From assembly GCA_002373675.1 (NCBI GenBank), contig DFLF01000011.1:240726-304725 (forward strand): DNA of 64,000 nt. Reading direction: 5' to 3'. The notes under the pieces are model-generated. The model did not search any database. It had not been told where the DNA came from and saw only the letters and a list, made by a program, of their open reading frames with translations. The translations under genes were made by a program, and so were the position numbers. The DNA comes from Pseudobutyrivibrio sp. UBA3626 (GTDB taxonomy: Bacteria > Bacillota > Clostridia > Lachnospirales > Lachnospiraceae). Positions 25,808-36,024 of this stretch are shown piece by piece; position 1 is the stretch's first letter, and each line of letters starts with the position of its first letter.

Positions 25808-28241
25808 GCGTGAAAAAGGATCCAGTCTTGTTACTGTCCTTCTTGTATCTTCAATTGTTGCAATTCTTGTTACTGTTGTCCTTGCAATTGTAATTCTTAA
25901 TGTATACATGAAGAGAGCAGATATGTTAGGACAGACGGCCTTCTATGATGCTGAATCTGCATTAGAAGAGATAAGAGCAGGTCTTGCTCTAGATGAATCT
26001 AAAGCAACAACTGAGGCGTATCTTGATACGCTTTCTAATTATGCCAATCTTGATGACGAGAAGAAGACGGAGAATTTCGACGATATCTTCGAGAAGAATC
26101 TTCGCAATAAGCTTACTATCGAGAATGGTAATTATAATATAAGCATTTTAGAGGGATATCTTAAGGAAACAAAGTATAATAATGGGGTTGGTGCGCAGAT
26201 TCTAACGTCTGCTGATGATGCACATTTTAATGTGACAAAAGAAGGCGTAAAGCTTACCAATGTACATGTTAAGTATACTGATGCCAATAATTATGTATCA
26301 GAGATTAAGACAGATATTGTGTTAGAGTATCCACCTGTTAACTTCCAGAATGCATCATCCATTGATAATATCTTAACTTATGGGCTTATAGCTAATGATT
26401 CATTTAAACCAAGCGGAACTGTTAATGTTGTTGGAAATGCGTATCTTGGTGGAAAAGGTTCTGATATAAACAATGCAAATGTTAATCTTAAAGCCAATGG
26501 TACACAAGAGACTAATGTAATAAGTGGTGGTAATCTTAAGCTAACAGGTTCAAAGCTTGACACCCAGGATCTTGCCCTTTGGTCTGATTCTATTGTGCTT
26601 GATAAGTCAACATACAATATGAATTCAGGTTCTTCTTATATCAAGAATGACTTAGTGCTAGGTAATAATGCAAGAAGTACTCTTAAGGGTAAGCTTATAA
26701 TGTTCGGTAATCCCTGGGTTGCTATATCAGAACAAATGATAGACGCTTCAGAAGTAAGACAGGGTGCTAAGGATGATATGCCCTCATATTCCAGCTCTAT
26801 TCTTGTAACTGGTTCTAATGCGGGTCTTGATATGAGTGGACTTAATACTATGGTAATCGGAGGTTCTGCATATATTGATTCTCGTGGTAAAGATGGATCT
26901 GTATATAAGAAGAATTCAGACGGCTCATATATTAGAGATAAAGATGGTATTAGAGAGAGTAATAACGTAGTGTCAGGTCAATCTATGATGCTTACATCCG
27001 ATCAGAGAGCTTATCTTGTACCTTCAACATTAGTTGGTGCTGAGTTTAAGCCTGTTGTTGAGAATGGCCAGATAGTAAGATGGGATAATTATTCTAATGG
27101 ACTTACTAATCCTATGACAGGAGATCAATATAAGAGACTTATAGAAGAGATTATGTCTGCAAAAGGATACACCTCAGAAGATGAGGTGAAGCCTACAGAT
27201 ATTGTTAATTTTGAGCTTGCTGAACCGACTATTGGAGTGTCCCTTAACGGATTTGCCAGAGCTATAGGTGTGACAAAGGATGAAGATTTACCTAGTGTAA
27301 AGCCTTGCTTCTATGCAACAGAGAATGGTGGAACAATGGTATATCTATTCTTAGAGTTTAAGACTGTTGGTGATAACTTTACAGGACAGCAGAATAAATC
27401 ATATATACCAGCAGAGGCATTTTATAACTTATGGTATCAATTGTATCATACGACCCTTACTAATTACACAAGACTACTTGGTAATATCAATTATTATGCT
27501 ACTTATGGAATCAAACTACCTAAAGATGTTAATGATAAGACTAGAATGTACTTCACAGGAAATATTCTATCAACAGAGACTAACCCTGTAATTATTCCGG
27601 ATATTATTACACAGCCTGATTTTACAATTGACTTAAATGTGGAATATTCTAAACAATCGGCATATTATCAGGATGCATATTATACACTTAACAAGAATTT
27701 GTCTACGAGGTATGCGACCTTGTCTCAGGCAGCTAAGAATAAGGATTTATTTGATAATCTAATAACTAAGACAGCGACAGTTGGAGATAAGACTTATAAT
27801 CTGTCTAAAACAAAAGAATATGTGTCGCCATCAGGAGAGGGCGCAGTTGTAGTTGATGGAGATGTTACATATAATACTTCCCTTGAGAATAGCATTAGAA
27901 ATACTAAGGATAATGACGGCAATAAGCATTCAGATGCCAAAGTTAATGTTATTATTGCAACAGGTGATGTGACAGTAGCTGATAATTTTGAAGGTATGAT
28001 TATTGCTGGAGGAGATGTAATTGTTCGTTCTAGTAATACAATAACTTCTAATCCGGATAAAGCAGCTAAGGCTTTAATTGCAACAGCCTACAATGATGGG
28101 GCAGACAGTACAGATTGTGCAGCTAACTTTGTAATTAATGCTGCAAGATATCTCCTTGGTGGAACAGGAAGAAAAGATGAAGATAGTGGTCATATTACTA
28201 TGAAAGATTATGTTACATATAGAAATTGGACGAAGCAATAG
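25770..28241 (+). CDS. PilX/GspK-like minor pilin, greatly enlarged
   Basis: The N-terminus, KREKGSSLVTVLLVSSIVAILV, followed by a helix with FYDAESALEEIRAGL, matches the PilX N-terminal family; as in GspK-type proteins, position 5 is not Glu. PilX proteins are normally under 250 residues; this one has 823. Residues from about 200 to 350 show repeated short strands with Asn and Gly turns (VNVVGNAYLGG, NVISGGNLKL, SYIKNDLVLGNN), suggestive of a beta-helix, and again near the end (IIATGDVTVADNFEGMIIAGG). The GTG start at 25770 lies within the previous gene. I infer a surface-exposed tip role. Confidence 0.75.
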   Translation: MKLLERLHQQLNKREKGSSLVTVLLVSSIVAILVTVVLAIVILNVYMKRADMLGQTAFYDAESALEEIRAGLALDESKATTEAYLDTLSNYANLDDEKKTENFDDIFEKNLRNKLTIENGNYNISILEGYLKETKYNNGVGAQILTSADDAHFNVTKEGVKLTNVHVKYTDANNYVSEIKTDIVLEYPPVNFQNASSIDNILTYGLIANDSFKPSGTVNVVGNAYLGGKGSDINNANVNLKANGTQETNVISGGNLKLTGSKLDTQDLALWSDSIVLDKSTYNMNSGSSYIKNDLVLGNNARSTLKGKLIMFGNPWVAISEQMIDASEVRQGAKDDMPSYSSSILVTGSNAGLDMSGLNTMVIGGSAYIDSRGKDGSVYKKNSDGSYIRDKDGIRESNNVVSGQSMMLTSDQRAYLVPSTLVGAEFKPVVENGQIVRWDNYSNGLTNPMTGDQYKRLIEEIMSAKGYTSEDEVKPTDIVNFELAEPTIGVSLNGFARAIGVTKDEDLPSVKPCFYATENGGTMVYLFLEFKTVGDNFTGQQNKSYIPAEAFYNLWYQLYHTTLTNYTRLLGNINYYATYGIKLPKDVNDKTRMYFTGNILSTETNPVIIPDIITQPDFTIDLNVEYSKQSAYYQDAYYTLNKNLSTRYATLSQAAKNKDLFDNLITKTATVGDKTYNLSKTKEYVSPSGEGAVVVDGDVTYNTSLENSIRNTKDNDGNKHSDAKVNVIIATGDVTVADNFEGMIIAGGDVIVRSSNTITSNPDKAAKALIATAYNDGADSTDCAANFVINAARYLLGGTGRKDEDSGHITMKDYVTYRNWTKQ

Positions 28242-28276
28242 GGCTTTTTACGATACACATTTTATAAGGAATAATT

Positions 28277-28831
28277 ATGAGAGATAAGGTTAAGAATAGA
28301 CAACTTAATAATAAGGGCTTCTCTCTTGTAGAACTTATAGTTATAATGATTATCGTTGTAATACTTGCAACTGCCGTAGTAGTGGCATTTGTTAATAGCG
28401 AGGATCAGAAGACTAAGACTAGTGCTACCCTTGTGTCTAAATATCTTGACAACGTCATGAACTACTCTATGACTAAGGGAAATGCGTATCTTACCCTTGG
28501 ATATGATAATGCTTCCCAAAGATACTATGTGAAAGACAGCGAGAATCATTCTGAGAAATTATCACCTGCTATAGAAGTAAGCTACCATATAGAGAATAGT
28601 GAAAATGTAATTGCCATTGATGAGAATAATAAGCTAATGATTTCATTTAGCAGAACAAATGGCTCATTTACGCCGATAATTAAGAGTGTCAATGCTGATG
28701 GCACATTTGTGTATGAAACCACAGGTGATTCTAATGCTAATGTATATGCAGATAATATCACGATAAAGTGCAACGATTCTACTAAAGAAATTCATTTATA
28801 TACTAAGACAGGAGTGTATGAGATTGAATAA
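28277..28831 (+). CDS. Minor pilin, FimT/GspH-like
   Basis: A 184-residue prepilin with a 14-residue leader (NNKG) and FSLVELIVIMIIVVILA, with Glu5 present. A short globular C-terminal domain with a GspH-like all-beta look follows (TLGYDNASQRYYV). Its end overlaps the next gene by 14 bases, indicating translational coupling. It is the third of the four minor-pilin genes. Confidence 0.88.
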   Translation: MRDKVKNRQLNNKGFSLVELIVIMIIVVILATAVVVAFVNSEDQKTKTSATLVSKYLDNVMNYSMTKGNAYLTLGYDNASQRYYVKDSENHSEKLSPAIEVSYHIENSENVIAIDENNKLMISFSRTNGSFTPIIKSVNADGTFVYETTGDSNANVYADNITIKCNDSTKEIHLYTKTGVYEIE

Positions 28832-29453
28832 TTGTAAGAAGGTCTCACAACTTAATAAGGGGTTTACGTTAGTGGAACTTATAGTAAGTATTGCCATATT
28901 TGCAATAGTTGGCGTTGCTATTGCTGCCTTCTTTAGTATGTCAATGAGACAATATAAGTCTAATACTAACGAGGTCAATGTTCAGACAGAGTCACAGATG
29001 ACATGGAAGAGGCTTGAAAGTAATATACTCATTACAAATGCTGGTATATGGACGCCTAATGATAGTCAAATAGACTTATATAGATATAGCAAAGGTGCTG
29101 CTCATGAATATACTATGACGAGTATATACTATGATAATTCTGGTAGTAGCCATAATATTTATTATCAAGACTACTATCTAGATGATAATAATGAGTGGGT
29201 TATGGATGGTAAATCTCAGGTGTTTGCAAGTCTTGTTACAAGCTTTAAGATAGAGCTTTTTGATGCAGAGGGTAAAAAGATTACAGATTCGTCCCTTGCT
29301 AAAAAGCCGGCTAAGGCGAAGGCAACAATTGATTATGAAGCTAATGAAAGAAAGTATGATGCAGAGAATACTGTAGCCATTAGAAACTCAGTTATTGCCA
29401 CGGATAATATTAGAGCTATAGTTGAGAATGTTAAGGCTAATGAAAATATATAA
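28818..29453 (+). CDS. Minor pilin, PilW/GspJ-like
   Basis: A 211-residue prepilin with a 15-residue leader ending LNKG, then FTLVELIVSIAIFAIVGVAIAA with Glu5 intact. The residues that follow (FSMSMRQYKSNTNEVNVQTESQMTWKRLE) are of PilW/GspJ type. It closes the minor-pilin group and directly precedes the giant surface protein. In systems with a PilY1-type tip adhesin, the adhesin gene also sits next to the minor pilins. Confidence 0.88.
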   Translation: MRLNNCKKVSQLNKGFTLVELIVSIAIFAIVGVAIAAFFSMSMRQYKSNTNEVNVQTESQMTWKRLESNILITNAGIWTPNDSQIDLYRYSKGAAHEYTMTSIYYDNSGSSHNIYYQDYYLDDNNEWVMDGKSQVFASLVTSFKIELFDAEGKKITDSSLAKKPAKAKATIDYEANERKYDAENTVAIRNSVIATDNIRAIVENVKANENI

Positions 29454-29555
29454 TAAAGGATTAATCTGTGATAATAGCAATAAATAGGACTTATTTAGCA
29501 CATAAATCCAATACTTATATATAAGATATTAAGATTTGTGTATAAGGAGAAGGGC

Positions 29556-32500
29556 ATGAATAGTATATCTAACAGGAATAAAGTATTTAGAATAGTGATA
29601 GGAGTTGTGATTCTAATTACCTGTGTTGTAATTGGAATGGCGACAACTGTTGTAATTCAGGCTTCTGGAGGAAGCCCGCTTCCTGATTATATAAGTAAAG
29701 ATACTAGTAAAACTCTTGGAACTAGCGAGAATCCTTATACAATTCTTGAGATTGTGCCTGATGTTAATTCGGCAACTGTAGGTTATCTTATTAATGGTAG
29801 TGAGCCTAGGAATTTATTATCAATTGGTGCGACAAATAAGGATGTGGCAACTTCAGCTGCAGGGATTTATGCCGGCGCGTTTGCGAGCGCTAGTAGTCCG
29901 TCTTCTACAATAGGAAATTATACGGATAACTATATTTTTGATTCTGACAAAGCATCGATTGGTGCTGTGCCTGCTGGCGGTTTTACAGGAATACAAGATA
30001 CATATCAAGATGAGCAAAATCCAGGGAATGCATATTCTCAATTTGGATATTTTACAAATGTAGGTGCCGGTAAAGGAAGCTATAATTTTGACGCCAATAA
30101 GCAATGCTTTGTTCCAGTTAATGGTGGAAAGTTTACATGGACATGTGTTGGAGAATTCCAGCATGTGGGTGCTGGTAATATTCCAGAAGGTAGTATGCCA
30201 TGTACCAGAATGATTGATTATGGTCAAGGTGGTGAAAGAGAATTCTCATATAATGCCACTACTAGCAAGGGTGCAGTAGGTGAGAAGGCGTATAGGTATT
30301 ATTATTCTCCAACAGGTGGCTTCAAATGGGTACCTAATAATAACTACAATAATGAAGATATATTTAGAGAAAATGCTACTGCTGAAGAAATACAAGCGTC
30401 AAGTGTTGGTGCTAAACTCTATATGACTAGGACTGAGGATAAGTACTATTCATATAAGGCAAGTGCTATAACTGTTAATGATTTGCTTCTTAAGGAATTA
30501 ATAGGACATACGGATAATTATATCTATAATTCTGACAAGGCTTCGATTGGTGCTGTTCCTACAGGTGGTTTTACGGAGATACTTGATACATATCAAGATG
30601 AGCATAATCCTGGAAATGCGTATTCTCAATTTGGATATTTTACTAATGTAGGTGCCGGTAAAGGAAGCTATAATTTTGACGCCAATAAGCAATGCTTTGT
30701 CCCAGTTAATGGTGGAGAGTTTACATGGACATGTGTTGGTGAATTCCAATATGTAGGTGCCGGTAATATTCCAGAAGGTAGTATGCCATGTACAAGAATG
30801 CTTGATTATGGTCAAGGCGGAGTAAGAGAATTCTCATATACTAGTACTGGTTCGGGCGCAGTTGGCGAGAAGGCGTACAAATACTATTATTCGACAACAG
30901 GTGGCTTCAAATGGGTACCTAATAATAACTACAATAATGAAGATATATTTAGAGAGAATGCGACGGCTGAAGAAATACAAGCGTCAAGCGTGGGTACTAA
31001 ACTCTATATGACTAGGACTGAGGATAAGTACTATTCGTATCAGGCAAGTGCTATTAATTACAAGACGCAGGTTGTAACGGTTACTCCTGCCCAGCTTGTG
31101 GTTGACGATGGCAATGCGTATGAAGCAAATAAGGCGAAGAATCTTATTGATACAGCGGATGCTATTACTATTCATGATTGTAGTACTGGATATAGGATTG
31201 CTAAAGCGTTAGATGATCCAACTACTCCTGTTAATGATGGTCCAAAGTTTAAGAATGTTAATAATGGCTCGAAGGATTTAACACTTAAGACTGTTAATTA
31301 CATGATTCAGCGTGGTGCAGGTGCGACTCCAGCGGCAATAATGTTTGATGAAGATGCAATCAAAACGGCTAATAGTTATGGTGCAGGCAATGGAGATTGT
31401 CCTAATCTAAAGTTGTTATATGATGTATATAATAACTTGGGTGCTAAGCTTGCGTATAATTGGATGAGTGGGCAACAATATAGTGCAAAGGTAAATGCGG
31501 CTAGTGGTCAAGCTGGATATAGGAACTTTAGTTATGACGAAGTGGATGCACTTGGCAAGTCTCAATTTGTATATAATTTCAAAGGGGGAGATGATTCTTG
31601 GCTAACAAGCGCATTTGCTGATGAAAGTAAGATTGTTAAATCAGCATTAAATGAACCGGCATTTTATAATGTTAACGTAGATTCAAGTATGTCTGTTGCT
31701 AAGATGTTTACTGCAATTAATAAAGAATCGAAAGCATATAATCAGCCAAGAAAGCTTACAATCTTAGAGGTTCAACCTAATGAGAAATTCTATTATGACC
31801 CTAATAATAGAGATTCCTGGATTAAATATTATCTGGATTTGTTCCCGTGGTTTATTGGAACAGGTACAGATGTTACAGCAGACATTACTGTGAAAACCAT
31901 GCCTACATATGAATTTGTAGGAAAGAATGAAGATGTTAATGAGAATTATGATATGGTTCTTATTGGTAATAAAGAGCAAGACGAGACTAATGGTAAGTAT
32001 GGCTATAATGATCCAATGCTTCAGACTCCGCTTCCTCGTGAATTGGGTGGAGATGGAGTAACGCCTTGCCCTGTATCTTATTCTTCAGTAGGTGACTTAA
32101 TTACCACATATGGATATCATAAGTATCCTGTTGATGAAGCATATGAAGCCATAATGGAAGATTGGGATAATACTGAGAATTACAATTCATGGACTGGTGC
32201 AAGAACTAATACTGATGAAGTGGAGCCTGAACCGGATTCTTCCAGTTCTAGATACAGCTATAAGTGGAAATATGGGCTGTTTAGAGATAACACATGGTAT
32301 AATACGAAAAATGTAAAAGCCTTAAGAGATAAAACGTATAATATAGGCTTTTCTAGAAATTTCATAAGGGAGATTGTAGGCGGAGGAGATGCTGATGACT
32401 ATCGGGGATTAGCTTGGTGGTACCAGAAGACAAGAAATCCTGTCTATGGTACTAAGCATGGTTCTGATGCCAATATGGTAGGACTACGTTATTCCGGTAA

Positions 32501-34958
32501 TGATTTGACTAAGAAAAAGTATGACCAGTTACTTGATTTTTCAACCCAGGCACCTCTTATTGTTGCTGATGATTTGTATTGGCAGTATCCGGGATTAAGT
32601 GAATACGTTAGTGCATACAAGATTGATAAAAGTTCATTTATCTATAAACTTGCCAATATGAATGTTCAAGAGAAATCTACTGTACACAAATATATCAATG
32701 GTGTTGATGTTAATAAGAAAGCCAATAAGGTAAAATCAGAGATGATATCTGACAATCTCTCTGCAACATTTACTAATACAGTTGGTAATATGCCCGGACT
32801 TCCAGTTGAATATAATAATAATAATTCTAATAACCAAATGGATAGTGCTGGTAACAATGTACTTCAATATCATTTTGTCCTAAATGGTAATGATAGGTCT
32901 ACTTATGGTGTAAACCTTTACACTGATAGTAATGGAAATGGTATATTTGAAGGCTGTATTAACCATGAGAAAGAAAGAATAGCTACTGGAGATACCAAGA
33001 GTTATGATTCAGAGAAGTCTAACAATCTAATAATATTTGATGAGACAAGTAAAGCTAATGTTACGGATGGGGTTCTTTATAATGGCCATACATATCTTGT
33101 TACAAGAATACTTCCACCATCAGATGTGGGACTTATTCCTTGGAAGTTAGAAATCTACAAACAGGGAAATGATTCAATAAGATTTAGCCAAATTGGTTAT
33201 ACAAGAATACCGGCTAAGGAACGTACAGTAATCAATGTGTTACAGATGAATCCTAATCCTAATATGAGTGGAAATGGTTTCGATGATCTGTCTGTCTGCT
33301 TTGCTAATCATTATCGTTTCAAGCTTGATAATTGGTATGGTAATATTACGCCTAACGCAACATTTATTAATAATCAGGAAATGTCTAATCTATATAGTGA
33401 GCAGTATGTGAAAGACTTTAATATACAAGTTGATTTTATGGATAATGACTATTGGAAACAAGTCTATGGAAACAACAGAGATGAATGGGCATCGGCTCTT
33501 ATGAAATATGATATGATTATTATTGGTTTTCAAGATATGGCCAAATTTACCAATAATGAGAATTATATCTATGGATTTGAGAAATTTAGAGAAGCCGGTA
33601 AATCGGTTATCTTAAGCCATGACTTATGTGAAGATGCATCCATGGGAATAATGGATATGACTGATAATTCTAATACTGATTCTATTATTCAGTCAGATGT
33701 GCGCTACTATCTAAGAGATATATCAGGACAACTTAGGAAGTATTATAAAGCTGATTCAGACGAAGAACATAAGAATGATTATTCATATCTGGATTACAGT
33801 TTGCGTGGCGATAATTTAACATTTGAACCAAGCGATATATTCAAGATATTTACATCTATTCGAGAATACAAAGCTGTAGGTGCGGGAGATACTAATGTAG
33901 ATTACTTCATGCAGAATAAAGATAATAAGGCGAATACACCAATATATGATAAGCATACGTATACCTATGGTGTATTTGGGGATAGTAATTATACATATGA
34001 TAATAATCAAGAGATATGGCTTAATACTCCAATTAATGTAATTAGAGAATACTATGATAAGAAGGATGGAGTACTAGACGGTAAATATACTAATAAGCCG
34101 GCAGGAATTATTCAGGATAATTCTACTCGTTCTATGCTATATTATAGTACTATTAATTACGATCGAAATAATAATTCTTTCTTAGATAAGTTAGATAGGG
34201 CGGTTAATCTTAATAGAAAAGATCTTGTATGGCAGACCAGCACCTTTGAGACATACAAAGTGCAATCTGTTAATGAGGGACAGATTACAAAGTACCCTTA
34301 TGCAATACCTAAGACTCTTGATGTAGCACAGACCCATACCCAGAACTACCAATTAGACTTGGAATATGATGAAGAAGGAGATGTTCTTATATGGTATAAC
34401 TTAGCTGGTGGTAGAATGTATCAGGGTAGAAATCAGGATTGCCGTAATAACTATTACATTTATACAAAGGGTAATATTACATATACTGGAGTAGGTCATA
34501 GTGGAGGACTTACAGAGAACGAGAAGAAGCTCTTTGTTAATACCATGGTTGCATCTTATCGTTCAAGTGCTTCTGATCCGTATATAACAATTACTAATCA
34601 GGATGCTGTCCGAAATGGTAAGACTACTACTATTTATCTAGAAGATAGAGGAGACGGTGGTAATAATATTGATATTAACTACCGAATCAATGATGATACT
34701 ACTAATTCTAAGATTAATAGAAAATATCTTGTTCATATTTATAAGGATGGTGATTGGCAAGGAATGATTGAAGATGCTGAGAAGGCTAAGGATTATAAGA
34801 TAGAAAATGTGTCTTATAGTGAAGTGAAGGCAAATGGACAGGTTCAGTATCAGATACTTCTTGTGTCGTCGTACATTAATGACCAGGGAGTAGAAGTACT
34901 AACATCAGATATACAGACTGTAAATGTTGTTCTGATGCCGATGTTCGGACTGCGATAA
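29556..34958 (+). CDS. Giant pilus-locus surface protein (1800 residues), tip adhesin candidate
   Basis: A short charged start and a hydrophobic segment (about 12-36) point to export or membrane anchoring. NPYTILEIVP begins the extracellular part; similar strands recur at about 731 (LTILEVQPNE) and 1222 (TVINVLQMNP), and the last two are followed by YDMVLIG and YDMIIIGFQD, as in a repeated Rossmann- or amidotransferase-like fold. Between the first and second lie two tandem, nearly identical copies of a 180-residue unit (about 123-305 and 318-500). From memory it recalls the DUF5057 family. The start at 29556 has AAGGAG upstream. No LPXTG sorting signal is visible at the C-terminus. Adhesion is inferred only from position and size. 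Confidence 0.75.
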   Translation: MNSISNRNKVFRIVIGVVILITCVVIGMATTVVIQASGGSPLPDYISKDTSKTLGTSENPYTILEIVPDVNSATVGYLINGSEPRNLLSIGATNKDVATSAAGIYAGAFASASSPSSTIGNYTDNYIFDSDKASIGAVPAGGFTGIQDTYQDEQNPGNAYSQFGYFTNVGAGKGSYNFDANKQCFVPVNGGKFTWTCVGEFQHVGAGNIPEGSMPCTRMIDYGQGGEREFSYNATTSKGAVGEKAYRYYYSPTGGFKWVPNNNYNNEDIFRENATAEEIQASSVGAKLYMTRTEDKYYSYKASAITVNDLLLKELIGHTDNYIYNSDKASIGAVPTGGFTEILDTYQDEHNPGNAYSQFGYFTNVGAGKGSYNFDANKQCFVPVNGGEFTWTCVGEFQYVGAGNIPEGSMPCTRMLDYGQGGVREFSYTSTGSGAVGEKAYKYYYSTTGGFKWVPNNNYNNEDIFRENATAEEIQASSVGTKLYMTRTEDKYYSYQASAINYKTQVVTVTPAQLVVDDGNAYEANKAKNLIDTADAITIHDCSTGYRIAKALDDPTTPVNDGPKFKNVNNGSKDLTLKTVNYMIQRGAGATPAAIMFDEDAIKTANSYGAGNGDCPNLKLLYDVYNNLGAKLAYNWMSGQQYSAKVNAASGQAGYRNFSYDEVDALGKSQFVYNFKGGDDSWLTSAFADESKIVKSALNEPAFYNVNVDSSMSVAKMFTAINKESKAYNQPRKLTILEVQPNEKFYYDPNNRDSWIKYYLDLFPWFIGTGTDVTADITVKTMPTYEFVGKNEDVNENYDMVLIGNKEQDETNGKYGYNDPMLQTPLPRELGGDGVTPCPVSYSSVGDLITTYGYHKYPVDEAYEAIMEDWDNTENYNSWTGARTNTDEVEPEPDSSSSRYSYKWKYGLFRDNTWYNTKNVKALRDKTYNIGFSRNFIREIVGGGDADDYRGLAWWYQKTRNPVYGTKHGSDANMVGLRYSGNDLTKKKYDQLLDFSTQAPLIVADDLYWQYPGLSEYVSAYKIDKSSFIYKLANMNVQEKSTVHKYINGVDVNKKANKVKSEMISDNLSATFTNTVGNMPGLPVEYNNNNSNNQMDSAGNNVLQYHFVLNGNDRSTYGVNLYTDSNGNGIFEGCINHEKERIATGDTKSYDSEKSNNLIIFDETSKANVTDGVLYNGHTYLVTRILPPSDVGLIPWKLEIYKQGNDSIRFSQIGYTRIPAKERTVINVLQMNPNPNMSGNGFDDLSVCFANHYRFKLDNWYGNITPNATFINNQEMSNLYSEQYVKDFNIQVDFMDNDYWKQVYGNNRDEWASALMKYDMIIIGFQDMAKFTNNENYIYGFEKFREAGKSVILSHDLCEDASMGIMDMTDNSNTDSIIQSDVRYYLRDISGQLRKYYKADSDEEHKNDYSYLDYSLRGDNLTFEPSDIFKIFTSIREYKAVGAGDTNVDYFMQNKDNKANTPIYDKHTYTYGVFGDSNYTYDNNQEIWLNTPINVIREYYDKKDGVLDGKYTNKPAGIIQDNSTRSMLYYSTINYDRNNNSFLDKLDRAVNLNRKDLVWQTSTFETYKVQSVNEGQITKYPYAIPKTLDVAQTHTQNYQLDLEYDEEGDVLIWYNLAGGRMYQGRNQDCRNNYYIYTKGNITYTGVGHSGGLTENEKKLFVNTMVASYRSSASDPYITITNQDAVRNGKTTTIYLEDRGDGGNNIDINYRINDDTTNSKINRKYLVHIYKDGDWQGMIEDAEKAKDYKIENVSYSEVKANGQVQYQILLVSSYINDQGVEVLTSDIQTVNVVLMPMFGLR
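29921..31055 (+). repeat. Tandem 550-bp duplication inside the giant gene
   Basis: Two copies (about 29921-30470 and 30509-31055) encode the same unit. The differences are mostly silent or conservative, and the second copy is one codon shorter. A 38-base non-repeated joint separates them. This is a recent in-frame duplication or a homogenised pair. Confidence 0.9.
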
Positions 34959-35058
34959 ATAATAGTCATATCAGTTTTATTTTTATATGTTTTATGGTAT
35001 CATGTTAGGAAACTGAGATATAGAACACATTATTAAGGATATATACAGGAGATAACAT

Positions 35059-35973
35059 ATGCGACATCTTATGAGCCCTATGGACTTTACAGTAGAAGAA
35101 CTAGAGACCCTTATGGACCTTGCCAATGATATCGAGAAAAATCCTGATAGATATAGTAAGGTCTGTGAGGGCAAGACCCTTGCAACATGCTTTTATGAGC
35201 CAAGCACAAGAACGAGGCTTTCCTTTGAAGCTGCTATGATTAATCTTGGCGGTCAGGTGCTTGGTTTTGCAAGTGCCGATTCCAGTTCCGCGGCTAAGGG
35301 TGAATCGGTATCGGATACTATTCGTGTAATATCATGCTATGCTAATATATGTGCAATGAGACATCCAAAGGAGGGTGCCCCTCTAGTGGCTTCTAAGAAG
35401 TCGCTTATTCCCGTGATAAATGCTGGTGACGGAGGACATGAGCATCCCACACAGACACTTACCGATCTTCTTACTATCAGGTCTCTTAACGGTAAGATAG
35501 GCAATATGACAATAGGTCTTTGTGGTGATCTTAAGTTCGGTCGTACAGTTCATTCTCTTATCAATGCCCTTGTAAGATACGAGGGTATTAAATTCGTCCT
35601 TATCTCGCCAAAAGAGCTTAGAGTTCCAGACTATATTAGGGAAGATGTACTTGAGAAAAATAATATCCCATATAAGGAATTAGAGAGACTTGAAGATGCT
35701 ATGCCAAGTCTTGATATACTCTATATGACAAGAGTGCAGCAGGAGCGTTTCTTCAATGAAGAAGAATACCTTCGTATGAAGGGATTCTATATCTTAGACG
35801 AAGACAAGATGAAGTTGGCAAAATCGGATATGCTAGTACTGCATCCTCTTCCCAGAGTAAATGAGATATCGGTAGAAGTTGATGATGACCCAAGAGCTGC
35901 ATACTTTAAGCAGGCTCAATATGGCGTCTATATAAGAATGGCACTGATTCTGACTTTGTTGGAATTGGTATGA
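35059..35973 (+). CDS. pyrB: Aspartate carbamoyltransferase catalytic chain
   Basis: It condenses carbamoyl phosphate with aspartate in pyrimidine synthesis. The carbamoyl phosphate loop is EPSTRTRLSFEAAM, the mobile loop SSSAAKGESV, and HPTQTLTD lines the active site; VLHPLPRVNEI is the aspartate-binding loop. A length of 304 is normal. A paired regulatory chain follows 51 bases downstream, so the enzyme is the allosteric, class B form, unlike the Bacillus enzyme. Confidence 0.97.
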   Translation: MRHLMSPMDFTVEELETLMDLANDIEKNPDRYSKVCEGKTLATCFYEPSTRTRLSFEAAMINLGGQVLGFASADSSSAAKGESVSDTIRVISCYANICAMRHPKEGAPLVASKKSLIPVINAGDGGHEHPTQTLTDLLTIRSLNGKIGNMTIGLCGDLKFGRTVHSLINALVRYEGIKFVLISPKELRVPDYIREDVLEKNNIPYKELERLEDAMPSLDILYMTRVQQERFFNEEEYLRMKGFYILDEDKMKLAKSDMLVLHPLPRVNEISVEVDDDPRAAYFKQAQYGVYIRMALILTLLELV

Positions 35974-36024
35974 GGGTGAATATATCGCCATAACTTGTAT
36001 AGAGGATAACTTATGGAGGAACAT

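Noticed and set aside
29853..30815. Two similar minus-strand frames inside the giant gene
   Set aside because: They mirror the tandem duplication of the coding strand and have no independent support.
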